From assembly GCA_015698045.1 (NCBI GenBank), contig BLAL01000169.1, positions 682,001-746,000 of the forward strand: a DNA stretch of 64,000 bases, in the 5' to 3' direction. Below, piece by piece: positions 10,827 through 18,764 of the stretch. The stretch is from Rhizophagus clarus (Eukaryota; Glomeromycota; Glomeromycetes; Glomerales; Glomeraceae). Positions within the stretch are counted from its first letter, which is position 1, and the number at the start of each line of letters is the position of its first letter. A program made the translations under genes and the position numbers. The notes beneath the pieces were generated by a model that did not search any database, was not told where the DNA came from, and was given only the letters and a program-made list of their open reading frames with translations.

Positions 10827-11093
10827 TCACCCAACTAAATGTTCAACTATCTCTTTTAATGGTTTTTCAAATCCAAACTCTTTAACACGCTTTGCATTAT
10901 CTAGTTTTAATCCAAGAATGAAATCTATTTTAATGTTAAAATCATCCAAATCCTTATTCCGGGCTATAGCATACAATTTTATTGACTCAAAATATTCACT
11001 TACAGAACTATCACCCTGTGTAGGAGCTGGTATCCCTTCTTCTTGATCACTTTCTAATCTCGAAGTACTTGGAGGAGTTGTTGGTCTTTTCAT
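10827..11093 (-). CDS. Short Gag-like C-terminal-domain protein (88 aa)
   Basis: The first in-frame ATG is at 11093. A Ser/Pro/Thr-rich start is followed by a helical stretch containing 'DFILGLKLDNAKRVKEFGFE' and then KPLKEIVEHL. That stretch aligns by eye with the end of the large Gag-like protein in this element ('FLRGLNDDCAIEAERIG' then NIEELVGLL). The pattern F-x-x-GL plus a following amphipathic helix is typical of the second half of retrotransposon Gag capsid domains. I infer a stand-alone capsid-C-like or Gag-interacting protein. It sits directly inside the left inverted repeat and is transcribed outward, next to the zinc-ribbon gene. It may also be a fragment of a larger ancestral gene. 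Confidence 0.55.
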   Translation of the reverse strand: MKRPTTPPSTSRLESDQEEGIPAPTQGDSSVSEYFESIKLYAIARNKDLDDFNIKIDFILGLKLDNAKRVKEFGFEKPLKEIVEHLVG

Positions 11094-11132
11094 TGTTATG
11101 TTTGTCACTAATAAATCATATCAAATTTTCAA

Positions 11133-11447
11133 TTAACTTTCTTTTGTCGCCTCCCTTAAATACCTCTTAATATAAGCCTGAACTTTGTCATCAGCATCCA
11201 AAATCTTAAGACCAAGTTTCTTAGCCTTCTTGTTTGTAGCCGTCTTTTTTCTCTTTTTCTTAGCATCTAAAACCTCTCTTTTACTATGTATTTTAACCTC
11301 CCAATTTTCACCAGTAAGGGTGTTCTTGTGTGTCCCACAAATAATACAATCACCATGAATTCGATATCGACCTTTATCAGTCATATCCTGAACTTCTGAA
11401 GAGGTTTCTGTCTTCTTTTTACACTTTGTACAATGTATCTCTGTCAT
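11133..11447 (-). CDS. Zinc-ribbon protein with basic tail (DUF5679-like)
   Basis: 104 aa from ATG 11447. Two Cys pairs (CTKC near the start, CIIC about 28 residues later) frame a short Lys/Thr-rich segment and a 'GDCIICGTHKNTLTG' second knuckle. This matches my recollection of DUF5679, a small zinc ribbon common in large DNA viruses and mobile elements. The second half is highly basic (runs of Lys/Arg around 'KKKRKKTATNKKAKK'), which suggests nucleic-acid binding. It is divergent from the integrase gene, the two start codons lying only about 45 bp apart, so the pair probably shares a promoter. The role is unknown. Genome condensation or transcription are possibilities. Confidence 0.6.
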   Translation of the reverse strand: MTEIHCTKCKKKTETSSEVQDMTDKGRYRIHGDCIICGTHKNTLTGENWEVKIHSKREVLDAKKKRKKTATNKKAKKLGLKILDADDKVQAYIKRYLREATKES

Positions 11448-11493
11448 ATCCACAAATTTGAATTCTAGAAGTAAAACTTTAATTTTGAGCGAT

Positions 11494-12591
11494 ATGACCC
11501 CTTTAGAGAGGTATTACAAATTTTATAACCTATCAGGGGTACCAGCACGTCTTCTTAAAGACCAAGAGCATTATAACATCTATCGAAGACCTCTAAAGGA
11601 GAAAAGATCTGAGCGTCCAAAAGTAATCGTCTGGAAAGAAAATGCTACCCAGCAGTCTGATTTAGCAGAAATGCCTATAGACCCCAAGGGATACCATTAT
11701 TTTCTCGTAGTAGTAGAAATATCCAGAAGACGAGTAGATGCTGAGCCTATCAAAAATAAGACAACTAATAGCGTATTAAAAGCATTTATTAAAATATATG
11801 GACGTGGTCGTATCCAACCTCCTACCCATAGACTAGAAACTGATTCTGGTTCAGAATTTACCAATTCACAAATACGTGATTTTTTCCTTAATAGCATTGG
11901 AGTTATGATGAGATTTGGAGAACCTGAACATCATAAACAGCAATCATTTGCAGAGAGAGCAATTCAGGCTATAGAAAAACCGCTTTTCAGAAGAATGACA
12001 GCACAGGAACTAAAAACTGGTGAGACATCGGTAGAATGGTCTGAAGACTTCCATAATATAGTAAGATTAGTAGATGAAAAGTGGCAAAAAGATCCGCCTA
12101 AAATCCCAGAAGGTCCACCTAAAATTGATAAAAATACAGAGTTACTACTAGAGGGTACACAAGTTCGAACTAAACTTCATGAACCTATATCAGTACTTGG
12201 AAAAAAATTACATGGTAAGTTCAGAATAGGTGACATTAAATGGGATCCAAAAGTTCGTATAATTAAGAAGCTTATCCTTTCACCTGAACAACCACCTACA
12301 TATCTACTTGATGGACCACATGGTAGGTTAGGAGTATCTAGATGTGCATATACTAGAAAAGAATTGCAAGTCATTCCTATCAACGAAAACCCCCCACCTG
12401 ATTCGGTCATAAGGGGACGGCCAGAAAGATATGTACCTGAAAGGATTCTTAAGCATCGTACCAGAAAGGGTCAGCTCCAATACTTAGTCAAATGGGAACG
12501 CTATCCAGAAGACGAATCTACATGGGAGCCAGCTGACAGATTACAAGAAGACATTCCCAATCTAATACGTATCTATAATGATACAAAATAG
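11494..12591 (+). CDS. Retroviral-type integrase with C-terminal chromodomain
   Basis: 365 aa from the first ATG (11494). The DDE core is visible: Asp56 in 'QQSDLAEM', Asp117 in 'LETDSGSEF' and Glu154 in 'QSFAERAIQ', a D-x60-D-x36-E spacing typical of rve-family integrases. Residues about 312-362 form a chromodomain ('YLVKWERYPEDESTWEPA'), which in Ty3/gypsy chromoviruses directs insertion to methylated histone H3. I see no N-terminal HHCC zinc module. The enzyme would insert the linear element DNA and produce the 6-bp target duplication seen at the ends. It is divergent from the zinc-ribbon gene. An integrase is a hallmark of Polintons, and a chromodomain occurs in some of them. Confidence 0.92.
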   Translation: MTPLERYYKFYNLSGVPARLLKDQEHYNIYRRPLKEKRSERPKVIVWKENATQQSDLAEMPIDPKGYHYFLVVVEISRRRVDAEPIKNKTTNSVLKAFIKIYGRGRIQPPTHRLETDSGSEFTNSQIRDFFLNSIGVMMRFGEPEHHKQQSFAERAIQAIEKPLFRRMTAQELKTGETSVEWSEDFHNIVRLVDEKWQKDPPKIPEGPPKIDKNTELLLEGTQVRTKLHEPISVLGKKLHGKFRIGDIKWDPKVRIIKKLILSPEQPPTYLLDGPHGRLGVSRCAYTRKELQVIPINENPPPDSVIRGRPERYVPERILKHRTRKGQLQYLVKWERYPEDESTWEPADRLQEDIPNLIRIYNDTK

Positions 12592-12700
12592 GTTATATTT
12601 TTTTTGAAAAATCCTAAAATTGTAATTAAAGATAAGGGTATAATAAAGTAAATCATATAATAAATATTCGAAATTAAACATATCCATTATATACTAAAAA

Positions 12701-13345
12701 ATGTATACTGACATTGCTACATTCTTAGATATATCCCCAGAGTGGGTAGAAAACTGGCTAAATACTCCAATCAAGGAAACTGGCCACAATGTTAATGCTA
12801 CTTTCAAGAGAACCGATATATTTCAGATACATGAAATTGCTCGTGTCATCATGTATCAACTTAACCAGCTTGCCGAAGAAGACTACTGGAAAGCTGTAGT
12901 AGATTATAAGAATAGTGATGAAGAATTAGAACATGCTTTTAAAAAATATTTAGGTACGAATAAAGCTCTTAAAGATTCTCTATATAAAAAATTTATGGAT
13001 TTGGCCGATAAAAAAAGGGTAGCTTTTGCGTATCAGGTAGAGATAGAAAAAATTATGTTACAAGGTGGATTTGCATATAAAGATACAGAAAAGATTTATA
13101 TAATTTATCATATTAACATGCTAGCTGATGGGTTGGATCCTTATGAAATCCCAGGATTCGGTGAACCAGAAGAAGAAGAATCATCTTGGCAACCAGATTA
13201 CTGGGGAGATGAAGATCCAGACGATCCTGCAAACTGGCAATCAGGTCTGAATGAACCAAGTGATTCTGATGAAGATCTAAGTGATGATTCAAGCGATTCT
13301 GATGAAGATCTAAGTGATGATTCAAGTGATTTTGATGCCGAATGA
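12701..13345 (+). CDS. Unknown 214-aa protein with repeated acidic tail
   Basis: Starts at ATG 12701 about 110 bp after the integrase stop, probably in the same transcription direction. The first 145 residues are predicted mostly helical ('SPEWVENWLNTPIKETG', 'EELEHAFKKYLGTNKALKD') with no motif I recognise. The C-terminal 70 residues are strongly acidic and contain two copies of a 'SDSDEDLSDDSS' unit. Acidic tails of this kind occur in histone-binding and DNA-mimic proteins, but that is only an analogy. It ends tail-to-tail with the protease gene. The function is unknown. Confidence 0.7.
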   Translation: MYTDIATFLDISPEWVENWLNTPIKETGHNVNATFKRTDIFQIHEIARVIMYQLNQLAEEDYWKAVVDYKNSDEELEHAFKKYLGTNKALKDSLYKKFMDLADKKRVAFAYQVEIEKIMLQGGFAYKDTEKIYIIYHINMLADGLDPYEIPGFGEPEEEESSWQPDYWGDEDPDDPANWQSGLNEPSDSDEDLSDDSSDSDEDLSDDSSDFDAE

Positions 13346-13391
13346 ATCTTATCTAGAATCCATTGAATGGATCTAATTTTATATTTTTTTT

Positions 13392-14012
13392 TTATGTCCT
13401 ATTTGCATCTGGAATTATAGGAATAAAATAGTCTTTATCATTGCAAGTAAGGGCGATATGCTTTCGAGATTCATGAACATCATAATTATACCTTCTAAGA
13501 CATGCTCGGCTTAAACCGATTTCTCTATGCTTATACCTTTTTAGGACTACAAGATCTTCTTTAATGATACAACTACCACTTTGTGGTGGTAAAAGGTTTA
13601 TCGATACATTTTTTACTATACCAAGTGTCTCACCATCCCCTGATGCACCAGTAATACTATGCTTTATAGATTTATCAACTTTTAGTTTTAGTTCGTAACA
13701 TGCTTTTTCTTGGATAAAAGAAACATTAGCACAGGAATCGGCTAGACACTGAATATCTACCCCATTTACATTTCCATTTATAGCCAAAAGATCCTTAGAA
13801 TTTTCCAACTGAGCAACATCAATATCCATAGCAATTGGGCCATAATATTCCTCCTGTACTTCTGGTTGTTCTTGAGGGGCGCTATCATAATTTTCTAATA
13901 TTTTATAAACGATCTCCTGAATGATTTTTCTGATATCGGCAAGCTTTAGGAGATTTAAAAGCTCCGTTTTAGTAAAGTTTGTTTGTGGCTTAATAGCAGG
14001 AAGTTTTACCAT
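13392..14012 (-). CDS. Retropepsin-like aspartic protease
   Basis: The coding segment from its first ATG (14012) is 206 aa. After a linker, the protease core begins near residue 85: 'LADSCANVSFI' matches the catalytic D-S/T-G-A motif with Cys in the third place. It is followed by a flap-like 'ITGASGDGETLG' and the terminal 'IGLSRACLRRYNYDVHESR' segment, equivalent to the I-G-R-D-L and beta-strand part of Ty3/gypsy proteases. A single lobe is present, so it should act as a dimer. It lies directly downstream of the Gag-like gene. The reading frame is open upstream and overlaps the end of gag in the -1 phase at an A-rich run, the arrangement retroelements use for programmed Gag-Pro read-through. 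I infer that it matures the Gag shell, replacing the adenain-like protease of other Polintons. Confidence 0.8.
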   Translation of the reverse strand: MVKLPAIKPQTNFTKTELLNLLKLADIRKIIQEIVYKILENYDSAPQEQPEVQEEYYGPIAMDIDVAQLENSKDLLAINGNVNGVDIQCLADSCANVSFIQEKACYELKLKVDKSIKHSITGASGDGETLGIVKNVSINLLPPQSGSCIIKEDLVVLKRYKHREIGLSRACLRRYNYDVHESRKHIALTCNDKDYFIPIIPDANRT

Positions 14013-14107
14013 CTTAGTCGAATTAGATGTCGATTTTGTCGATTTAGATGGTGGTGATTTAGATGCTGATGGTGATTTAGTTGCTGGTAGTTTACCTTTA
14101 TTTGAAA

Positions 14108-15565
14108 CTATCTTTTTTTTTGGACAAGCATAATCTCTCCATTCTCACCTTGAACTAATTCTATAGGTACACCTCGAATAGCATTGGAAGTATCCATAGG
14201 ATCATCATGATCATCCAAGGAAAGTTCACGCATTGCCCTATTTAACTCTGCATCTTCACGTCTTTCTCTAGCTTTTGCGATTCTTTTAGCAATCTTACCA
14301 GCTAATCTTTGTTCTAATGTATTTCTAGGAGCAGGTCTACCTGGTACTGCATCAAACAACTGTTGTAAATGCCTATCATCAAGCTCATCTTCATCAGGCG
14401 GATTAAAAGCTTCATCAGGAATATCATCCCAAACATCACGATATCGAGGCGTAGGCTTAGGCTTAGGTCTATAAACTGGCTTTACATCTCGAGCCTTAAG
14501 ACTCTCCTGTAATTGGCGAATCTGGGATTGAAAACCTTCAGCCTGTTGTTGCAATAATCGACTCATTTCTCCTTGGGTAACTGCATGATTTTGTACAGGT
14601 TTTAAAATCACTGGTTCCTGACCGACTGGTGGCAATTGCTCTGGAATAATTTGTCTATCCCTCTGATACTGTATATTTTCTCGTCTTTCTCTACCAAGAC
14701 GTAATTCAGCCTTTCTTTTTTCAACTCGTTCAAGAAGACCTACCAATTCCTCTATATTCCGTTCAGCACCAATTCTTTCAGCCTCAATAGCACAATCATC
14801 ATTCAGACCTCTTAGAAACTGATTAACTAAAACATCATTACCATAACCTAATAGTTCAGCACTTCTTCTAACTTTATCATAGAAATCTCGAACAGGCATA
14901 TTTTCCTGAAAAAGGTTACCAAACCTTAACTGGCGTCTGGCATTCTGTTGTGTAGGAAATTCATTACGCATTTTAATTAGAACATGACAGGGACGGGCTG
15001 GAATTACATACGGATGACCGGCACCAGCTCCACCAGGAATTATTGCACCAGCACCAGCACCAGCAACAGCACCAACAACATTGTGGTTAAGAGGGTCATT
15101 AGTAAATTCCATACCAGCACGATTTAGCCAAATATCTCTATTCCCTTCTATGGCATAATCAGGCCAGACATTAGTAACTGGATTAGCAATACCATTACCA
15201 GCACCATCAACCATATGAGCCCTTGCACCAGAAGGGTTAACCCATGTAGCTACTGGACAATTAACACCAGCATTACCAGCCATACCCTTAAATGTGGCCT
15301 CATCTCCATGCAAATTACTAAGAAGAATATTTCTAAGTCTAACTTTCTTTCCTAGAATATTAGCATCATACCATCTGGAGGCCGGACCAGTTAAGCAAGC
15401 ACAAAGTATACCCATAGCTTTCTCCCAACCCGCTGGATTACCGGCAACAGCCGATGGATCAATTCCAATACTATGAATATAACCTTTATATAACTCAAAA
15501 AATCTCTCAAGATCATCGTCATCATTTCCAGCAAAAACTGGCATTCCTATTGCAACGGTAGCCAT
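14108..15565 (-). CDS. Retrotransposon-Gag-like capsid protein
   Basis: 485 aa from ATG 15565. Residues 15-90 ('DDDDLERFFELYKGYI', then 'LCACLTGPASRWYD') resemble the start of the retrotransposon Gag domain, where a small residue, W-Y/F and a helix follow 'L.G.A'. Residues 196-285 supply the rest (Q-E-N-x-P-V-x-x-F/Y, then 'VNQFLRGLNDDCAIEAER'). A Gly/Ala/Asn-rich insert of about 105 residues separates the two halves, which is unusual. A Gln/Arg-rich coiled region and a Pro-rich, then acidic/basic C-terminal tail follow. I see no CCHC zinc knuckle. The start overlaps the upstream coiled-coil gene by 19 bp, and the end overlaps the open frame leading into the protease. I infer a self-assembling shell protein. 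Confidence 0.78.
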   Translation of the reverse strand: MATVAIGMPVFAGNDDDDLERFFELYKGYIHSIGIDPSAVAGNPAGWEKAMGILCACLTGPASRWYDANILGKKVRLRNILLSNLHGDEATFKGMAGNAGVNCPVATWVNPSGARAHMVDGAGNGIANPVTNVWPDYAIEGNRDIWLNRAGMEFTNDPLNHNVVGAVAGAGAGAIIPGGAGAGHPYVIPARPCHVLIKMRNEFPTQQNARRQLRFGNLFQENMPVRDFYDKVRRSAELLGYGNDVLVNQFLRGLNDDCAIEAERIGAERNIEELVGLLERVEKRKAELRLGRERRENIQYQRDRQIIPEQLPPVGQEPVILKPVQNHAVTQGEMSRLLQQQAEGFQSQIRQLQESLKARDVKPVYRPKPKPTPRYRDVWDDIPDEAFNPPDEDELDDRHLQQLFDAVPGRPAPRNTLEQRLAGKIAKRIAKARERREDAELNRAMRELSLDDHDDPMDTSNAIRGVPIELVQGENGEIMLVQKKR

Positions 15566-16197
15566 ACTACTGGGGGATTATCTGGAGGAGGATTGTTGAC
15601 TATGGGATTTGCTTGTCTAATTCGAAACCACTGCGCTTGAATTCTAAGTACAGCCAATTGTGCTTGCATTCTATCACGAATTCGTCCCAAGTTTCTAGAT
15701 GTAAGTCGTTCTATTGCAAGTTGATGTGTTAATCTATCATTTCCTTGTTGCAAATTATCCCTAATTCTTCTTTGCTGTACTTGCTGAACTTGTAATTGAT
15801 TAGCTTGATCACGATTTGCATTTACCAGATGATTTCTCTCATTTTGTAATCTGTTTCTCTCATTTTGACATGCAATAAGACGTTGTCTAATACCATGAAT
15901 CTCGCGTTCTCTAGCATTGGTCACTTCTTGCAAAAATCTTAATAAACCAGTCGAAGTATCAAGCTCTTCCCTAGTTTGTCTTGCTCTTTCTTCAACCTGT
16001 ATACCATGATCTATAATCAATCCAATAATATGCTTAATCTCATAATTAATATTTATAAGATTTGGTGTAACAGTCATTCGACCATTTACCAGCAGGGCAT
16101 CTGCGCCATTCTTAAGTGCATTAATTAGCTGATTAATATCCATTGCTACTAAATGTGTTGGAGGGACGCCTGTAGGATCAGTGGGAACATATGCCAT
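15547..16197 (-). CDS. Coiled-coil protein preceding Gag
   Basis: 216 aa from the first ATG (16197). Residues about 75-190 form a long, Arg/Gln/Asn-rich coiled coil ('NERNRLQNERNHLVNANRD'), flanked by a Pro-rich tail ('NPPPDNPPVV'). No enzyme motif is visible. Its last 19 bp overlap the Gag gene start in another phase, suggesting coupled translation or a bicistronic message. Coiled coils are common at the N-terminus of Ty3-type Gag proteins, so I infer a structural partner or a split-off Gag N-terminal region. It is divergent from the packaging-ATPase gene with about 40 bp between start codons, implying a shared promoter. Confidence 0.7.
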   Translation of the reverse strand: MAYVPTDPTGVPPTHLVAMDINQLINALKNGADALLVNGRMTVTPNLININYEIKHIIGLIIDHGIQVEERARQTREELDTSTGLLRFLQEVTNAREREIHGIRQRLIACQNERNRLQNERNHLVNANRDQANQLQVQQVQQRRIRDNLQQGNDRLTHQLAIERLTSRNLGRIRDRMQAQLAVLRIQAQWFRIRQANPIVNNPPPDNPPVVWLPLQ

Positions 16198-16237
16198 TTT
16201 GAATATACTATACACTATATACTACTAATTGCTTAAA

Positions 16238-17137
16238 ATGGACTTATATGTGTACAATTTGGATGAGTATACCGGTGATACTAGGCAAGGAAATGAATAT
16301 GCTCCAGTATGGAATTTTCGTCTTGCTGTAGCCGGTAGCTCAGATTCTGGAAAGACTACTATGCTTCTTAATTTACTAATGGGAGATGCAAAAGCCAAAG
16401 AGGATGGAAATCGATATATTCTTTGTGATGAAATAGTCCTTATTTGTAGGTATTTAGACGAACCTAAATGGCAAATGGTAAAAGATTTCTTTGATGATAG
16501 TGAAGACGTTACTTTTAGAGCGATTTCATATCACCAAATACCGGATGTAGAAGACTTTGACCCCAAAATTGCTACTGTAGTTATATTTGAGGATTTAATG
16601 GATGCCCCTAAAAACATCCAAGAAAAAATAACTGGATACTTTACCCATGGACGACATAGAAATATTTCGGCTATTTATGTAGCCCAAAGATTCTTTGCCA
16701 TCCCAAAAGCAATTCGAGAAAATGTGAATTATATTTCTTTACATGGTGGGCATGGTAGTTTAAGTGATACAAAGCGTATCATTAGACAATATACTAATGA
16801 GTCAGATTCTCTTGCCCCAATCATTGATGAGCTGACTTTGAGCAAAGAATTCATAGTATTTGACTTAAGACGCCCTAAAACTGACCCTTTAGCAATCAGA
16901 GTTCGATGGGATACTAGTCTTAGAACTTTTATAGAATCATCCAAGAACGATTCTAGAATCATCACAGATTCATCTAAGATCGATCTAAGATCATCCAAGA
17001 ACGATTCTAGAATCATCACAGATTCATCTAAGATCGATCTAAGATCATCCAAGAACGATTCTAAAATCATCACAGATTCATCTAAGATCGATCTAAGATG
17101 TCGATTTACTTCTTATGGGGCAGAAGGCAATAGCTGA
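16238..17137 (+). CDS. FtsK/A32-like genome-packaging ATPase
   Basis: 299 aa from ATG 16238. The Walker A motif is 'AGSSDSGKTT' (residues 32-41) and Walker B is 'TVVIFEDLMD' (113-122). A following 'ISAIYVAQRFFAIPKAIREN' segment fits the sensor/arginine region of A32-like packaging ATPases of poxviruses, adenovirus-like elements and Polintons. The enzyme would pump element DNA into a shell. The last 70 residues are unlike the family: three in-frame copies of an 18-residue Ser/Asp/Lys/Ile-rich unit encoded by a 54-bp tandem repeat. The gene end overlaps the next gene by 23 bp in another phase. Presence of a packaging motor implies that an encapsidated stage existed. Confidence 0.85.
   Translation: MDLYVYNLDEYTGDTRQGNEYAPVWNFRLAVAGSSDSGKTTMLLNLLMGDAKAKEDGNRYILCDEIVLICRYLDEPKWQMVKDFFDDSEDVTFRAISYHQIPDVEDFDPKIATVVIFEDLMDAPKNIQEKITGYFTHGRHRNISAIYVAQRFFAIPKAIRENVNYISLHGGHGSLSDTKRIIRQYTNESDSLAPIIDELTLSKEFIVFDLRRPKTDPLAIRVRWDTSLRTFIESSKNDSRIITDSSKIDLRSSKNDSRIITDSSKIDLRSSKNDSKIITDSSKIDLRCRFTSYGAEGNS
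16936..17097 (+). repeat. Three tandem 54-bp units inside the ATPase gene
   Basis: The unit begins 'atcatccaagaacgattcta' and starts at 16936, 16990 and 17044, with almost no divergence between copies. Fifty-four is a multiple of three, so the frame is kept and the protein gains an 18-residue repeat. The near-identity suggests recent copy-number change. Confidence 0.85.
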
Positions 17138-17534
17138 AGCTAAAAAGAATAATTTGTTAAAGGAATTTGCCCGAAACTTTCCTTCTCCTAAGAAACGTAA
17201 ACTTTACTTAATACCAGACGCCTTATCGAAGGTAAAAAATTCAGATATTTGGGCTAAATATGTTTTTAGAGAAGCTTATGGAATAAATGACCGTACTCTT
17301 GGAGATGAGTATAAGAAATTCCTATCCCAAGTTAAGAATGTATGTGTTACTAGAAATAATTCCCCAGTATCAGTAACACCTTTTGATCGATATAGAGAAC
17401 TTTTGAATGAGCGTCCTCTAAGTGACGAAAAAATAATAGAAGGTATTGGAGCACTTCTAAAACTATTCAATGATGGCTTAATGAAAAAGCCTACCCTACA
17501 AGTGGGAATTAATAGTCTATTCCATTCTTTCTAA
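17115..17534 (+). CDS. Unknown 139-aa basic protein
   Basis: ATG at 17115 overlaps the end of the ATPase gene by 23 bp, as in compact viral gene strings. The N-terminal third is Lys-rich ('AEAKKNNLLKEFARNFPSPK'). The rest is probably helical with a short 'DRYRELLNERPLSDEKIIEG' segment. There are no Cys pairs and no recognised domain. The 3' end overlaps the convergent gene on the other strand by 26 bp. Position next to the packaging ATPase hints at a packaging or structural role, which is inference. Confidence 0.65.
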   Translation: MGQKAIAEAKKNNLLKEFARNFPSPKKRKLYLIPDALSKVKNSDIWAKYVFREAYGINDRTLGDEYKKFLSQVKNVCVTRNNSPVSVTPFDRYRELLNERPLSDEKIIEGIGALLKLFNDGLMKKPTLQVGINSLFHSF

Positions 17535-18069
17535 AAAGCTCAAGTAACTCTTCTCTAGTCGCATTTATAGTTATAGTGCTTTTTTCCTTGCCATCTACTA
17601 CCATTCTTGACATTTTTGTTACTAGGCCAAAGGCCCTCAATGCACGAGAAACACAGTTTTTGCTTAAGGGATTATCTATTACAATACAATACATATCATA
17701 AAATACGGCAAAGGGCTCATTTATTCCTTCTACTACATATAAATCAAATAAAAATCGATATAAAGCTTTTTCTCCTACATCCCTATCTAGCTCATTAATT
17801 CGTTTGAGTAGCCAAATCTTGATCGATTCAACATCTGGTTCAATACCATTTAACTGTTCTTCGTAGTCTCGAGTAAAGGTAAAAGTAAGTTCATCATCTA
17901 GAGATACCGATCTATATATTTTGATTAGCTTATATATATTTTCATGTAAGCTGTCTATATCGGTACATCTTTGTACAGTTCGTCTGAATTCGATAGTAGA
18001 TAGGCCTCTTCTTGGCTTGGCCAATACAAGTCCACAAACTGGGCAGTATTTTCTAATTTGCTCAACCAT
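17509..18069 (-). CDS. Unknown 186-aa protein, possible winged helix
   Basis: ATG at 18069. It opens with a single CPVCG knuckle, without a second Cys pair close by. The middle is helical. The last 60 residues ('LSKNCVSRALRAFGLVTKMS', then charged strand-like residues and 'REELLELFRKNGI') resemble the small winged-helix modules found at the ends of D5-type primase-helicases. I infer DNA binding with low confidence. It is the last of a minus-strand string running from the helicase gene and ends tail-to-tail with the gene at 17115-17534. Confidence 0.6.
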   Translation of the reverse strand: MVEQIRKYCPVCGLVLAKPRRGLSTIEFRRTVQRCTDIDSLHENIYKLIKIYRSVSLDDELTFTFTRDYEEQLNGIEPDVESIKIWLLKRINELDRDVGEKALYRFLFDLYVVEGINEPFAVFYDMYCIVIDNPLSKNCVSRALRAFGLVTKMSRMVVDGKEKSTITINATREELLELFRKNGIDY

Positions 18070-18124
18070 TTTTTTCAGAATTATCTACATAAAAAATGAA
18101 ATTATTTAATTATCCATTTTATAT

Positions 18125-18709
18125 TTATTCTTTACTACAGTCTTCACAAAGACCGCTCTCAGGTAATTCGTTAAGGTTTACAGGCATTTGACACTCTCTG
18201 CATAAGGCAATATTAAGTTCGGCAAGCCTTCTTGATTGTTCCTCTCGTTGTGCTTCTCTTTCTTTTTGTCTGATAAATTGGCGTGCTTCTTCAACCCCTT
18301 GCCTATAACTTGGATTGAGTCGATCCCATCTAGCACGATGAACAGTTATATTATGTGCAGTTTCCAAGTATTCAAGTCTTACCTGAGTATCTTGCAGATA
18401 TAATAAAGACAGATTAGACTGCGCGATTTCTGCATATCTTGGAGGAACAAGATAGTAATCTTCTATTATTTCATACCCAGCCCTTTGAATTAAATAATAA
18501 TATGTTCTAGTTCCAAATTGAACCATACGTCCAGTATCTACATTGAGATAGCTTTCCCTTACAGAAGGAAGTGGAGGTGCAGTTGCTCTTCGAACCAATC
18601 CGCTATCAAGATAATCATATGCTTCTAAAACTAGCTGATTGAAAGTCGAACCACCAACACGAATTGTTCTGCCAGTCAATGGATTAGTAGTATATCTATT
18701 AGCACTCAT
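18125..18709 (-). CDS. NPLTGR-motif protein with C-terminal zinc knuckle
   Basis: 194 aa, ATG at 18709. The N-terminus carries two related motifs, 'NPLTGRTIRVGGSTFNQL' and, about 45 residues on, 'NVDTGRMVQFGTRTYYYL'. Short N-P-x-T-G-R-x-I-x-x-G-G segments recur in proteins of large DNA viruses and Polinton-like elements, where their role is unclear. A Lys/Glu/Arg-rich helix follows, and the C-terminus has CRECQMP...CEDC, a four-Cys zinc site. I see no catalytic motif. A structural or DNA-bound protein seems most likely. The gene lies in the minus-strand string downstream of the 53-bp hairpin repeats. Confidence 0.65.
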   Translation of the reverse strand: MSANRYTTNPLTGRTIRVGGSTFNQLVLEAYDYLDSGLVRRATAPPLPSVRESYLNVDTGRMVQFGTRTYYYLIQRAGYEIIEDYYLVPPRYAEIAQSNLSLLYLQDTQVRLEYLETAHNITVHRARWDRLNPSYRQGVEEARQFIRQKEREAQREEQSRRLAELNIALCRECQMPVNLNELPESGLCEDCSKE

Positions 18710-18764
18710 CTTTTTTTATTGTTACTTTAGTATAGGCTATATTCAATTACGATTTTTTTTTTCT

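Noticed and set aside
13392-16197. Gag-protease block as a separate LTR retrotransposon inserted in the Polinton
   Set aside because: No LTRs, reverse transcriptase or RNase H surround it. Its genes overlap each other and share a short divergent spacer with the packaging ATPase, and the element has no other capsid gene. It remains an alternative if empty relatives are found.
16729-17073. 114-codon minus-strand frame over the ATPase gene
   Set aside because: It is an antisense shadow kept open by the 54-bp repeat. The plus strand has Walker A and B motifs.
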